Below are positions 1 to 7,074 of a stretch of 54,176 nt of DNA, piece by piece. Every line of letters starts with the position of its first letter. Positions within the stretch are counted from its first letter, which is position 1. This stretch comes from Betaproteobacteria bacterium. Its GTDB lineage: Bacteria > Pseudomonadota > Gammaproteobacteria > Burkholderiales > Burkholderiaceae_C. Location: NCBI GenBank assembly GCA_025356445.1, contig JANXSZ010000002.1:1-54176 (forward strand). Reading direction: 5' to 3'. The position numbers and the translations under genes were made by a program. The notes under the pieces are model-generated. The model did not search any database. It was not told the origin of the DNA and saw nothing but the letters and a program-made list of their open reading frames with translations.

Positions 1-100
1 GCCATGAGCCAAGGAGCTGGCATCGTGATACCTCACGTGATACCCCTTGACCCCTGCGATTTCTATGTTTTCACATAGAAATCAACAGGTTATAGCAATA
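1..100. other. ssrA downstream flank with hairpin and short direct repeat
   Basis: No gene is visible here. An 11-bp perfect stem with a 4-base loop lies at 58-83 (arms 58-68 and 73-83), 17 bases past the 3' end of the tmRNA gene. It could help end or process the transcript, but no T-run follows it on the minus strand, so it is not a standard terminator. CGTGATACC is directly repeated at 24-32 and 36-44. The 3' ends of ssrA genes are common integrase targets, but no integrase or long duplication of the ssrA end is seen. Confidence 0.4.
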
Positions 101-490
101 TGGTGGAGCTGGGGGGATTTGAACCCCCGTCCGCAAGCCTTCTTCGAACAGTTCTACATGTGTAGCCGTCTGGTTTGAGTCTCGCCATTTGCATCGCGCA
201 GTGGCACGCTATGCAAAACGCCAGCAACCTATTTTCTTGACTTACCCTAAGTTACCCAAGGTGAATCCAGCCAAATGAAGTTACCCCGTAGCCTGGACTG
301 TGGCACCTTGCGGCGCTACAACCCTTGCCCAGCCTATTGGCTTGCTGTTACGAGGCTCACGTGCAATTAAGCAGCGAGTGCGAAACGTTCGTCGTTTGCA
401 GTTAGGTTTTTTCTGTTGTTTAACGAGGTGACAGAACCTCGACATGCCCTGCTGCGCGTCCGAACCCACGTCGAAACCAGTGCAGCCCCA
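101..490 (-). ncRNA. ssrA: transfer-messenger RNA (tmRNA)
   Basis: Rescues stalled ribosomes by trans-translation with SmpB, adding a degradation tag to the unfinished protein. Read on the minus strand, the gene starts GGGGCTGCACTGG at 490 and ends in a T-arm and acceptor stem closing with CCACCA at 101. The 5' GGGGCTG and 3' CAGCTCCACCA ends can pair as the tRNA-like acceptor. The tag reading frame lies at 367-399: GCA AAC GAC GAA CGT TTC GCA CTC GCT GCT TAA, giving ANDERFALAA after the alanine brought by tmRNA itself. The length of about 390 bases and the tag are typical of Burkholderiales. Protein-like reading frames inside this RNA are not genes. Confidence 0.97.
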
Positions 491-498
491 GAGTTGCT

Positions 499-526
499 AT
501 TTTAGTCGCTTTCTGGCGATTACAAG
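499..526 (-). promoter_or_regulatory. predicted sigma-70 promoter of ssrA
   Basis: On the minus strand a -10 TAAAAT (499-504) lies 8 bases before the expected RNA start at 490, and a -35-like CTTGTA (521-526) lies 16 bases further upstream. The -35 element overlaps the gph stop codon (520-522). The tmRNA gene therefore seems to have its own promoter tucked into the end of gph rather than relying on read-through. This is predicted from sequence only. Confidence 0.6.
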
Positions 527-1197
527 AGGTGCAGCAAATCCAATGCGCAATTGATGTGGGCTTGAGCCCCCCATTGGGCCGTATTGCCTTGACTGCCCAG
601 GTAGCCGTAGGTGGCAGCAACGGTGCCCATACCTGCGGCAAGACCGGCCACGATGTCGCGCTCATCGTCGCCCACGTACAAGCAGCGGGCAGGCGCTATG
701 CCGACGCGACGGGCGGCTTCAAACAGAGGCTCAGGGTGCGGCTTGGCGTGTGGCGTGGTATCGCCGCTGATGACGGTGGCGGCATTGGCAAACAAGGGCA
801 TGGCCTGGGTCAGCGGGTCGGTGAAGCGCTTGGACTTGTTTGTCACCACACCCCAAGGCAAGCCTTTAGCATCGAGCTGAGCCAGCAATTCGGGCACCCC
901 GTCGAACGCATAGGTGCGCACAGTCATGCTGCGTTCGTAGTTCTGGAAGAACTCTTCCTTCATCGCGTCATAGTCAGCATGGTCTGGCTTCATGTCAAAG
1001 GCAATGCCCAACATGCCACGCGCACCGGCACCGGCCATGTGGCGGTAGCTTTCCAGAGGCAGAGAGGTAAGGCCACGGTCGGTGCGCATTTTGTCGGCGG
1101 CGGCGCCCAAATCGGGCGCACTGTCAATCAAGGTACCGTCCAGGTCGAACAGCACCAGTTCAATGTTTGTGAATTTCACAGCGGAGGCAGCCGTCAT
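520..1197 (-). CDS. gph: phosphoglycolate phosphatase (HAD family)
   Basis: Soluble HAD-superfamily phosphatase of 225 residues, expected to hydrolyse 2-phosphoglycolate to glycolate. HAD motif I is DLDGTLIDS at residues 18-26 (D18 nucleophile, D20 acid/base), motif II is VVTNK with T119, and the motif III lysine is K152 in AKPHPEP. Motif IV is GDDERDI with D177/D178. The cap sits between motifs I and II, as in Gph. The ATG overlaps the ubiG stop as ATGA, so the two are translationally coupled in a ubiG-gph operon, a pairing common in betaproteobacteria. Other HAD phosphatases such as MupP are close relatives, so substrate is inferred from family and context. Confidence 0.85.
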   Translation of the reverse strand: MTAASAVKFTNIELVLFDLDGTLIDSAPDLGAAADKMRTDRGLTSLPLESYRHMAGAGARGMLGIAFDMKPDHADYDAMKEEFFQNYERSMTVRTYAFDGVPELLAQLDAKGLPWGVVTNKSKRFTDPLTQAMPLFANAATVISGDTTPHAKPHPEPLFEAARRVGIAPARCLYVGDDERDIVAGLAAGMGTVAATYGYLGSQGNTAQWGAQAHINCALDLLHLL

Positions 1198-1928
1198 ACA
1201 AACGCCTTCTGCGTGGCCAACAGGTAATTAACGCTGGTGTCCGAGCCCATCGCATAGTGGCGGGTGATCGGGTTGTAGCTCAGGCCACGGGTGTGCTGCA
1301 AATCCAGATCGGCATGGCGTGCCCAGCCCGCCAGCTCGCTAGGGCGAATGAATTTGGCGTATTCGTGGGTGCCACGCGGTAGCAAATTAAGGATGTATTC
1401 CGCGCCCAAAATGGCAAAAGCAAAAGCTTTAGGGCTGCGGTTGACGGTCGAAAAGAACACCCAGCCGCCCGGCTTCACCAACGCAGAACAAGCGCGCACG
1501 ATGGACGCAGGGTCTGGCACATGCTCCAGCATCTCCATGCAGGTCACCACATCAAAATTACCCGGCTGCTCGGCAGCAAGGGCCTCTGCACTGATTTCGC
1601 GGTACTGCACTCGGGGGGTTTGAGCCTCTAGCGCGTGCAACTGCGCTACTTTCAGCGATTTGGTGGCCAGATCAATTCCCAAGGCATGCGCACCTTTGCG
1701 GGCCATGGCATCCGTCAAAATGCCGCCGCCGCAGCCAATGTCCAGAACGCGCTGGCCAGCCAATGGGGCGATGTTGTTGATCCAGTCCAGCCGCAGCGGA
1801 TTTATCTGGTGCAACGGGCGGAACTCGCTCTCGGTGTCCCACCAGCGGTGTGCCAAATCAGAAAACTTAGCCAGCTCGGCGGGGTCAACATTGGTGGTGT
1901 CTGTCACAGGAGAAATTGAAATGCTCAT
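1194..1928 (-). CDS. ubiG: ubiquinone biosynthesis O-methyltransferase
   Basis: SAM-dependent methyltransferase of 244 residues catalysing both O-methylation steps of ubiquinone synthesis, peripheral to the inner membrane. Class I methyltransferase motif I reads VLDIGCGGG at residues 61-69, the acidic loop is GIDLA near 84-88, and the N-terminus carries the UbiG-like [10 protein letters not shown]. It is first of two genes with gph and overlaps it by 4 bases. The upstream side is an IS3 remnant, so its promoter lies either in the short gap or inside IS-derived DNA. Confidence 0.92.
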   Translation of the reverse strand: MSISISPVTDTTNVDPAELAKFSDLAHRWWDTESEFRPLHQINPLRLDWINNIAPLAGQRVLDIGCGGGILTDAMARKGAHALGIDLATKSLKVAQLHALEAQTPRVQYREISAEALAAEQPGNFDVVTCMEMLEHVPDPASIVRACSALVKPGGWVFFSTVNRSPKAFAFAILGAEYILNLLPRGTHEYAKFIRPSELAGWARHADLDLQHTRGLSYNPITRHYAMGSDTSVNYLLATQKAFV

Positions 1929-1954
1929 GGCTTGAGATTATCCGTGTTATCCGT

Positions 1955-2201
1955 GGGATGCCATGGCGCCCCAGTGTTGATGACCATGCTTGTGCAACCA
2001 GACCCAAACAGTGGAGCGTCCTTGGATGCCAGAGCGCCGCTGTGCCTCTTTGTAGGTGAGTTCGCCTTTTCTACTTGCTCGACAACACTGAGCTTAAAAG
2101 CCAATGTGCAGTCGCGCGGGGTGCGCTTGATGCCTGATTCCATTGGACTTGCCCTTTCTAATCTAATAAGAAAAAGTGTCAACTCATTTCAGGACGGGTC
2201 A
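1955..2201 (-). pseudogene. IS3-family transposase orfA remnant with left IS end
   Basis: On the minus strand the sequence begins TGACCCGTCCTGAAATGAG at 2201, which resembles an IS3-family left inverted repeat. An orfA start (MESGIKRTPRDCTLAFKLSV) follows from about 2141. The frame breaks after EQVEK. Restoring one G in the following GGC run gives GELTYKEAQRRSGIQGRSTV and then WVWLHKHG, the helix-turn-helix of IS3 OrfA. Homology stops near 1960, and there is no orfB or right end. This is a dead 5' fragment about 240 bases long, lying between ubiG and the box island. Confidence 0.8.
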
Positions 2202-2209
2202 TGCAAAAC

Positions 2210-2237
2210 AAAAAAGGCGCTCAACAGCGCCTTTTTT
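2210..2237. terminator. bidirectional rho-independent terminator
   Basis: A6-GGCGCT-CAAC-AGCGCC-T6: a 6-bp GC-rich stem with a 4-base loop, flanked by A and T runs so it can work in both directions. It lies 18 bases past the boxB stop and ends the boxR-boxC-boxB transcript. It abuts the IS3 end at 2201. Confidence 0.88.
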
Positions 2238-2254
2238 ACGTCAAAACGGCAATC

Positions 2255-3679
2255 TCACAGCCTCACATACTCATAAGCCACCGCCTGCGCATTGATCCCC
2301 CGGTCTGGCGGGGCGATCCAGGCGGCCATCTTGCCGGGGTCTGTTACCTTATTCATCAGGCTCTTCACAAAGGCGGTATCTTCCACAGTGGGCAGCCAGT
2401 CTGCTTTACGCGCTTCAAATTCCGTAGCACTGATAGGCTGACCTTCTGGCGTTGTCGTGACACCGGCCCACATGCCCACTTGGCGGCGAAAGCGGATGGA
2501 GGGGAGCTTCAGCTCGATATTCACCCCAGCCCGCTTGATACCCATGTTCCAGCGCGTAACGCCGACGTTGCAGTCTTTCACGTATTCCAGGCGCGTGACT
2601 TCGTTCATGCCGTTGCGGCAAGAAATGGTTTGGCTTTTCATGCCACCCATGCCATCGGGCACGGTGATTTGCATTTCAGTGTCCAGTTCCACGTGATCGG
2701 CAAACTTGGCTTCGTCCGGGCGGCCTTTGATGCCACCGGCGAAGTAGTTGGCGGCGTTACTGGAGGCTTCTGAGCCGAACAAGTCCAGCGACGTACTGAA
2801 CCAGTAGTTCATGAATTTCTGGATGGTGGGCAGGTCAATCACGCCAGCTTTGCGCAGGGTCACACTGTCTTCAGTGTCCAGCTCTTTCATCACTTCCATC
2901 GTGCGCTTGATGACGCGGCCAATGCCGGTTTCACCCACGAACATGTGGTGCGCTTCTTCAGTCAGCATGAAGCGCGTGGTGCGGGCCAAGGGGTCGAAGG
3001 CGGATTCGGCGAAGCTTTTGAGTTGAAATTTGCCGTCACGGTCGGTGAAATACGTGAACATGAAGAAACTGAGCCAGTTGTCCATCGGCTCGTTGAAGGT
3101 TCCCAGGATGCGCGGCTTGTCAGCATCACCGCTGTGGCGCATCAAGAGTTCTTCGGCTTCTTCGCGGCCGTCGCGGCCAAAGTGGGCGTGCAGCAAATAG
3201 ACCATGGCCCATAGGTGGCGGCCTTCTTCAACGTTGACCTGAAACAGGTTGCGCAGGTCGTACAGGCTGGGTGCCGTGTGGCCCAGCAAGCGCTGCTGCT
3301 CCACCGATGCGGGCTCGGTGTCACCTTGCGTCACGATAAGGCGGCGGAAGGTGCTGCGGTATTCGCCGGGCACGTCTTGCCACACGTCTTCGCCTTTGTG
3401 GTCGCCAAAACCGATCTTGCGGCCTTCTTCCTTGTCCGCCAAAAAGATGCCCCAGCGGTAATCAGGCATAGGGGTGTAGCCGTAGCTGGCCCAGCCGGAG
3501 GCGTCCACGCCGACAGCGGTGCGCAGGTAAACCTCGTTGGCCTTGAAATCGCTGGGGCCCATTTCGTCCCACCAGTTCAGGAAGGCAGGCTGCCAGTGTT
3601 CGAGGGCACGTTGCAGCTGGCGGTTTTCGCCAAGGTGGACGTTGTTGGGGATGAGGGCTTGCAGGTCAATGGTGGTCAT
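2255..3679 (-). CDS. boxB: benzoyl-CoA 2,3-epoxidase, oxygenase subunit BoxB
   Basis: Diiron oxygenase of 474 residues that epoxidises benzoyl-CoA with O2 and electrons delivered by the BoxA reductase, the first ring-attack step of the aerobic CoA-dependent (box) pathway. Two E-x-x-H diiron-type motifs are visible, EEGRH around residues 151-155 and EEAHH around 241-245, and the length is normal for BoxB. It is last of three genes, 11 bases after boxC, and is followed by a strong terminator. boxA is not in this window, so the reductase partner must be encoded elsewhere or replaced. Confidence 0.95.
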   Translation of the reverse strand: MTTIDLQALIPNNVHLGENRQLQRALEHWQPAFLNWWDEMGPSDFKANEVYLRTAVGVDASGWASYGYTPMPDYRWGIFLADKEEGRKIGFGDHKGEDVWQDVPGEYRSTFRRLIVTQGDTEPASVEQQRLLGHTAPSLYDLRNLFQVNVEEGRHLWAMVYLLHAHFGRDGREEAEELLMRHSGDADKPRILGTFNEPMDNWLSFFMFTYFTDRDGKFQLKSFAESAFDPLARTTRFMLTEEAHHMFVGETGIGRVIKRTMEVMKELDTEDSVTLRKAGVIDLPTIQKFMNYWFSTSLDLFGSEASSNAANYFAGGIKGRPDEAKFADHVELDTEMQITVPDGMGGMKSQTISCRNGMNEVTRLEYVKDCNVGVTRWNMGIKRAGVNIELKLPSIRFRRQVGMWAGVTTTPEGQPISATEFEARKADWLPTVEDTAFVKSLMNKVTDPGKMAAWIAPPDRGINAQAVAYEYVRL

Positions 3680-3690
3680 GATGAGCTTTC

Positions 3691-5394
3691 TTAAATGCGT
3701 TTCCAGTCGAACTTGGCTTTCTTGCCGGTGCCGAAGAGCTTCAAAGCGCCCTCCTCGCCCACCGCGTTAGGCCGGATGAAAATCCAGTTTTGCCACGCCG
3801 AGAGCCGTGCAAAAACCCGCGTTTCCATCGTCTCTTTGCCGGGAAAGCGCAGCGAAGCTTCCAAGCCGGTCATGGCATCAGGCGACATCGAGGCACGCTC
3901 TTCCAGCATGATGCGGATTTCGTCATCCCAGTCAATATCGTCTGGCGTCAGCGTGACGAGGCCCAAGGCCAGGGCCTGGTCAGCACGCAGCGGGCTGTCT
4001 TTCAAACCTTCCAATTGCGCAATGGTGTCGGCGTCTTCGCAAAAACGGGTTTGCAGACGCGTCAAGCCGTTAACGACCGGGTAGCGGCCAAAGTTGGCGT
4101 GGTGCAACTGCAAGGCGGGCGCCGCATCAGGCGAATCGGGCAAGTCCAGCATGTAAATACGGTCACTGGCCAGCGCCAGCTCATACAGGGTGCCCACAAA
4201 GCACGAGCCCTGCTCCACCAGCGCAATCAGCGAACGGCTGGTCACGTCGATGCGGGCCAGGGTGCGGCGCAGTGCGCCTAGCGTTTCGCGCACCAGCCAA
4301 TGGGCTTTGAGGCTGTCCAGCACGTTGTCGGCCTGCATGACGTGCAGCGGATTGCCTTGGGTTTTGAACACCCAGGTGCCTGCTTCGGGTTCGTTCGCCC
4401 GCAGGTTGAGGATGGCATCGTCCAGTTCGCGGGCAAAGCGCAGCGGCCACCACTGCGCACCAGCGGCCACGATGGTCTCGGGCGTGGATTCCACCGGCGT
4501 CAGCGGCGCGGTGACAGTGATGGTGACGATGCGGGTGTCGCGGTTGACCTGGGCATCGACGGTGCTGTAGTGGTAGCCCTGCGCGTCGATGGTGGCGTTC
4601 AAAGGTGCAAGTTCAATGCCCTTACCTCCCCAGTTACCAGCGCCAGTGCGCGTGGATTGGGCGCGGAGTGCTTCTATTTCAGTAGCAATCAGTGCACCGA
4701 ACTGCTGCGGCTTGGCATGGCTGTCGATCAGCTTCCAGTCTTTGGCGCGGTCAGCACGCACGCCCTCTGCGGTGGTGCAGAAAATGTCAGCCAAATCGCG
4801 GCGCACTTTGCGCTTGTCGGTCACGCGGGTCAGGCCACCGGTGCCGGGCAGCACGCCGAGCAAGGGCACTTCAGGCAGGCTGACGGTGCTTGCACGGTCG
4901 TCCACCATGGCGATGCGGTCGCAGGCCAAGGCCAGCTCGTAGCCACCACCGGCACAGGCTCCGGTCACGGCAGCAAGGGATTTCAGGCCTTCATGGCGGG
5001 AAGAGTCTTCCAGGCCGTTGCGGGTTTCGTTGGTGAGCTTGCAGAAATTCACCTTCCAAGCGTGGGTAGAGAGGCCCAGCATGTAGATGTTGGCGCCGCT
5101 GCACCAGATTTTTTCTTTGCCGCTCTCGAATACCACCACTTTGACGCCAGGGTGCTCAAAGCGCACGCGGTTCAGTGCGTCATGCAGCTCAATGTCCACG
5201 CCCAGGTCGTAGCTGTTGAGCTTGAGTTTGTAGCCAGGCTTGATGCCGCCATCTTCCTGAATGTCGAGCTTGAGGCGGGCCACGTCGCCTTCGACGCTGA
5301 GCGTCCAGTGCTGGTACTTGGCCGGGTGGGTTGCAAAGCGCACCAGTTCGCGCTCGCCTTGTTGGAATAAAAGCGGTTCAGTCATGGCGTTCAT
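3691..5394 (-). CDS. boxC: 2,3-epoxybenzoyl-CoA dihydrolase BoxC
   Basis: Crotonase-superfamily enzyme of 567 residues that opens the ring of 2,3-epoxybenzoyl-CoA by adding two waters, giving 3,4-dehydroadipyl-CoA semialdehyde and formate. Two crotonase-like halves are visible, the first around residues 90-210 (GACAGGGYELALACDRI near 144-160) and the second after about residue 350, as usual for BoxC. It sits 48 bases after boxR and 11 before boxB. The next enzyme, aldehyde dehydrogenase BoxD, is not encoded in the window. Confidence 0.95.
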   Translation of the reverse strand: MNAMTEPLLFQQGERELVRFATHPAKYQHWTLSVEGDVARLKLDIQEDGGIKPGYKLKLNSYDLGVDIELHDALNRVRFEHPGVKVVVFESGKEKIWCSGANIYMLGLSTHAWKVNFCKLTNETRNGLEDSSRHEGLKSLAAVTGACAGGGYELALACDRIAMVDDRASTVSLPEVPLLGVLPGTGGLTRVTDKRKVRRDLADIFCTTAEGVRADRAKDWKLIDSHAKPQQFGALIATEIEALRAQSTRTGAGNWGGKGIELAPLNATIDAQGYHYSTVDAQVNRDTRIVTITVTAPLTPVESTPETIVAAGAQWWPLRFARELDDAILNLRANEPEAGTWVFKTQGNPLHVMQADNVLDSLKAHWLVRETLGALRRTLARIDVTSRSLIALVEQGSCFVGTLYELALASDRIYMLDLPDSPDAAPALQLHHANFGRYPVVNGLTRLQTRFCEDADTIAQLEGLKDSPLRADQALALGLVTLTPDDIDWDDEIRIMLEERASMSPDAMTGLEASLRFPGKETMETRVFARLSAWQNWIFIRPNAVGEEGALKLFGTGKKAKFDWKRI

Positions 5395-5442
5395 GTTGTC
5401 TCCTTCGGGTTATTTCAGGCTAGGGGTTTCAGGCGAGTCATT

Positions 5443-6372
5443 TCAGGCAATCAAGGCTGGAACAGCGCGCTCCAGGTCTTTCAAACTTTGCTTCACGGTG
5501 CGCGCTGCGGTATCGACCACGGCATCGGCGCGGGCGTACAGGGCCTCGCGGCTGGCCAGGATGCGGCGGATATCGTCCATCGCTTCGGTCATTGACGCCG
5601 TGCTGGCATCGGGCAAATCGGCAGTAACTGCACCCGCAACAAAGGGGCGCATATCGCCCTGTGCGACCACGCGGCCCATGTGTTCTTCAGGACTGGCCTT
5701 GACCCAGACGCAGTAAAAACTCTTGAGCAAAAGCTCGAAGGTTTCACGCTCGCTGACCAAGCTGCCGCCGGTCGTCATCACCACGCCCTGCGGGTAAGTT
5801 TGCGCCACCCGCAGCAACGCTCGCCGCTCGTAGCGCCGGTAACCGGCTTGGCCGTGCAGCAAGAAAATTTCGTTCAAAGAGGTCATCGCCTCGCGCTCAA
5901 TCTCGCGGTCCAGCTCGATGAAGGGCAGACCACGCTGGACTGCAAGCTGCTGACCCAGTGTGGACTTGCCCGCACCGCGCAGTCCAATCAGTGCGATGCG
6001 CACGGCACGCTCGGGGGCATCACCCAAACCGAAATGCGCACCCAGGAGCGACAAGGCCACATCCAGCTGCTCATCGTCCAGACGCGCCAACAGGCCGTGG
6101 ACACGCTGCAAAGGGGGATGGACAGGTTCTTGCAGCAAATCAAGCACCGAGATATTCAGCGCCCGCGCCACTGCAGTGAGTGAATTGATCGACACATTGC
6201 CGCGCCCCGTTTCCACATCAGCCAGAAAACGCTCGCTTAAGCCCGAATCAGCTCCCAGCTGCTTGCGCGTCATGCCCCGGCGAGCTCGCCAAGCCCGCAA
6301 GCGAACCCCCAACTCGGCGAGCACGGTGGACGGCATGGTTGCTGCTTCAATTTCGGTTGCCATTTTTGACAT
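5443..6372 (-). CDS. boxR: BoxR-type regulator (XRE HTH fused to shikimate-kinase-like domain)
   Basis: Transcription factor of 309 residues. The N-terminus holds an XRE helix-turn-helix (about 22-80, including TRKQLGADSGLSERFLADVE), and the C-terminus is a shikimate-kinase-like domain with Walker A GLRGAGKST at 130-138 and LDREIE near 154-159. In the known BoxR family this fold binds benzoyl-CoA and relieves repression of box genes. It is the first gene of the boxR-boxC-boxB transcript, so autoregulation is likely. A candidate promoter and operator lie just upstream. ATG at 6372 is used; a second ATG three codons in is also possible. Confidence 0.93.
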   Translation of the reverse strand: MSKMATEIEAATMPSTVLAELGVRLRAWRARRGMTRKQLGADSGLSERFLADVETGRGNVSINSLTAVARALNISVLDLLQEPVHPPLQRVHGLLARLDDEQLDVALSLLGAHFGLGDAPERAVRIALIGLRGAGKSTLGQQLAVQRGLPFIELDREIEREAMTSLNEIFLLHGQAGYRRYERRALLRVAQTYPQGVVMTTGGSLVSERETFELLLKSFYCVWVKASPEEHMGRVVAQGDMRPFVAGAVTADLPDASTASMTEAMDDIRRILASREALYARADAVVDTAARTVKQSLKDLERAVPALIA

Positions 6373-6430
6373 GGTGTTCAGCGTGGAGATGAGTGTGGTG
6401 GTTTGCCCTGTTGACAGCCCATGGGGTTGA

Positions 6431-6458
6431 ACTATACTGCCATCAAATTAAGTGTCAA
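6431..6458 (-). promoter_or_regulatory. predicted sigma-70 promoter of boxR-boxC-boxB
   Basis: On the minus strand TTGACA (6453-6458) and TATAGT (6431-6436) are separated by 16 bases, close to the ideal housekeeping promoter. The expected start is near 6424, about 50 bases before the boxR ATG. The -35 box directly abuts the palindrome at 6459-6470. Confidence 0.75.
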
Positions 6459-6470
6459 GCAATATATTGC
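6459..6470. promoter_or_regulatory. candidate BoxR operator palindrome
   Basis: GCAATATATTGC is a perfect 12-base palindrome adjoining the -35 box of the boxR promoter and lying 29 bases before the flavodoxin start. It is placed to control both directions. The known BoxR operators are built on TGCA-type half sites, and here the right arm continues as TTGCAT. Assignment to BoxR is inference. Confidence 0.5.
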
Positions 6471-6498
6471 ATATTTTGATCTCACGGAAAAACACGGT

Positions 6499-6990
6499 AT
6501 GAAACTCAAAATCCTCGTCGGCACCATGACCAGCACAGCGGATTACGTGGCACAGGCCATACAAATGGACTGTGCCGATTTGATTGATGACATTGAAGTC
6601 CTGATGATGGACGACCTGAGCATCGGTGTTTTCAGCGCCGATCAGGCAGAAAATGCACTATATCTCCTATGCACATCCACCTATGGTTCAGGCGATGTGC
6701 CCGACAACGCCCGTGCGCTGTACGCGTCTTTGGGAGCTGAGCCTCAGTTTTTAGGGCATGTGCGTTACGGCGTGATCTCGCTGGGCGACCGTACCTATAT
6801 GCAGACGTTCTGCTTTGGTGGCAAAAAGTTTGACGAGCGGCTGCTGGACCTGGGCGCACGCCGCATCGGCGATGTCTGGTGCCACGACGCCAGCGCAGGC
6901 ACGCTGCCCGAGACCGAGGGCGCGGCGTGGTGCCGTGAATGGCTGGTGCAGGCACTGGCACAGCTTGCCGCCGAATCGGCGACCGCTTAA
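6499..6990 (+). CDS. flavodoxin/MioC-like FMN protein
   Basis: Short-chain flavodoxin-like protein of 163 residues. The FMN phosphate loop is GTMTSTA at 8-14, the first ring-binding loop is TSTYGSGDVPDNA near 59-71, and the second is SLGDRTYMQTFCFGGKKFDE around 95-114. It is first in the plus-strand run leading into the CoA ligase and Rieske oxygenase, divergent from boxR. It may carry electrons for BoxB or the oxygenase, but that is inference. The ATG at 6499 matches the family N-terminus MKLKILVGTMTSTA; an upstream in-frame ATG at 6421 would run through the promoter and operator. Confidence 0.85.
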   Translation: MKLKILVGTMTSTADYVAQAIQMDCADLIDDIEVLMMDDLSIGVFSADQAENALYLLCTSTYGSGDVPDNARALYASLGAEPQFLGHVRYGVISLGDRTYMQTFCFGGKKFDERLLDLGARRIGDVWCHDASAGTLPETEGAAWCREWLVQALAQLAAESATA

Positions 6991-7006
6991 CCCTTTAGGT
7001 TTAAGT

Positions 7007-7062
7007 AAAACAGGCCGTTAGCGCTTGTTCAGTCAGCATAGAAAGCTACAAAAATAATAGCA
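7007..7062. repeat. dispersed Comamonadaceae-type intergenic repeat
   Basis: Contains TTAGCGCTTGTTCAGTC followed by GAAAGCTACAAAAATAATAG. The same pattern (GCTAT-short AT gap-ATAGC near an AGCGC(T)-rich segment) recurs at 7613-7662, 14891-14947, 24834-24860, 25741-25797, 27339-27379, 45449-45480, 45641-45663 and 47541-47580. It ends 12 bases before the ligase ATG, so the ligase ribosome site AAAGAGA (7062-7068) abuts it. Confidence 0.6.
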
Positions 7063-7074
7063 AAGAGACATGCC

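Noticed and set aside
101-180. tRNA-like sequence with T-arm and CCA end
   Set aside because: It is the 3' tRNA-like domain of tmRNA: the 5' partner GGGGCTG lies at 490 and a tag reading frame lies between.
281-665. Protein-like frames over the start region of the window
   Set aside because: They lie inside the tmRNA gene or antisense to gph and resemble no protein family.
1955-2201. Complete IS3 insertion sequence
   Set aside because: Only the left end and the orfA start are present; orfB and the right end are absent and the frame is broken.
4300-5370. Long plus-strand open frame opposite boxC
   Set aside because: It is a mirror of the GC-biased boxC gene, with no family features, while boxC itself is clearly recognised.
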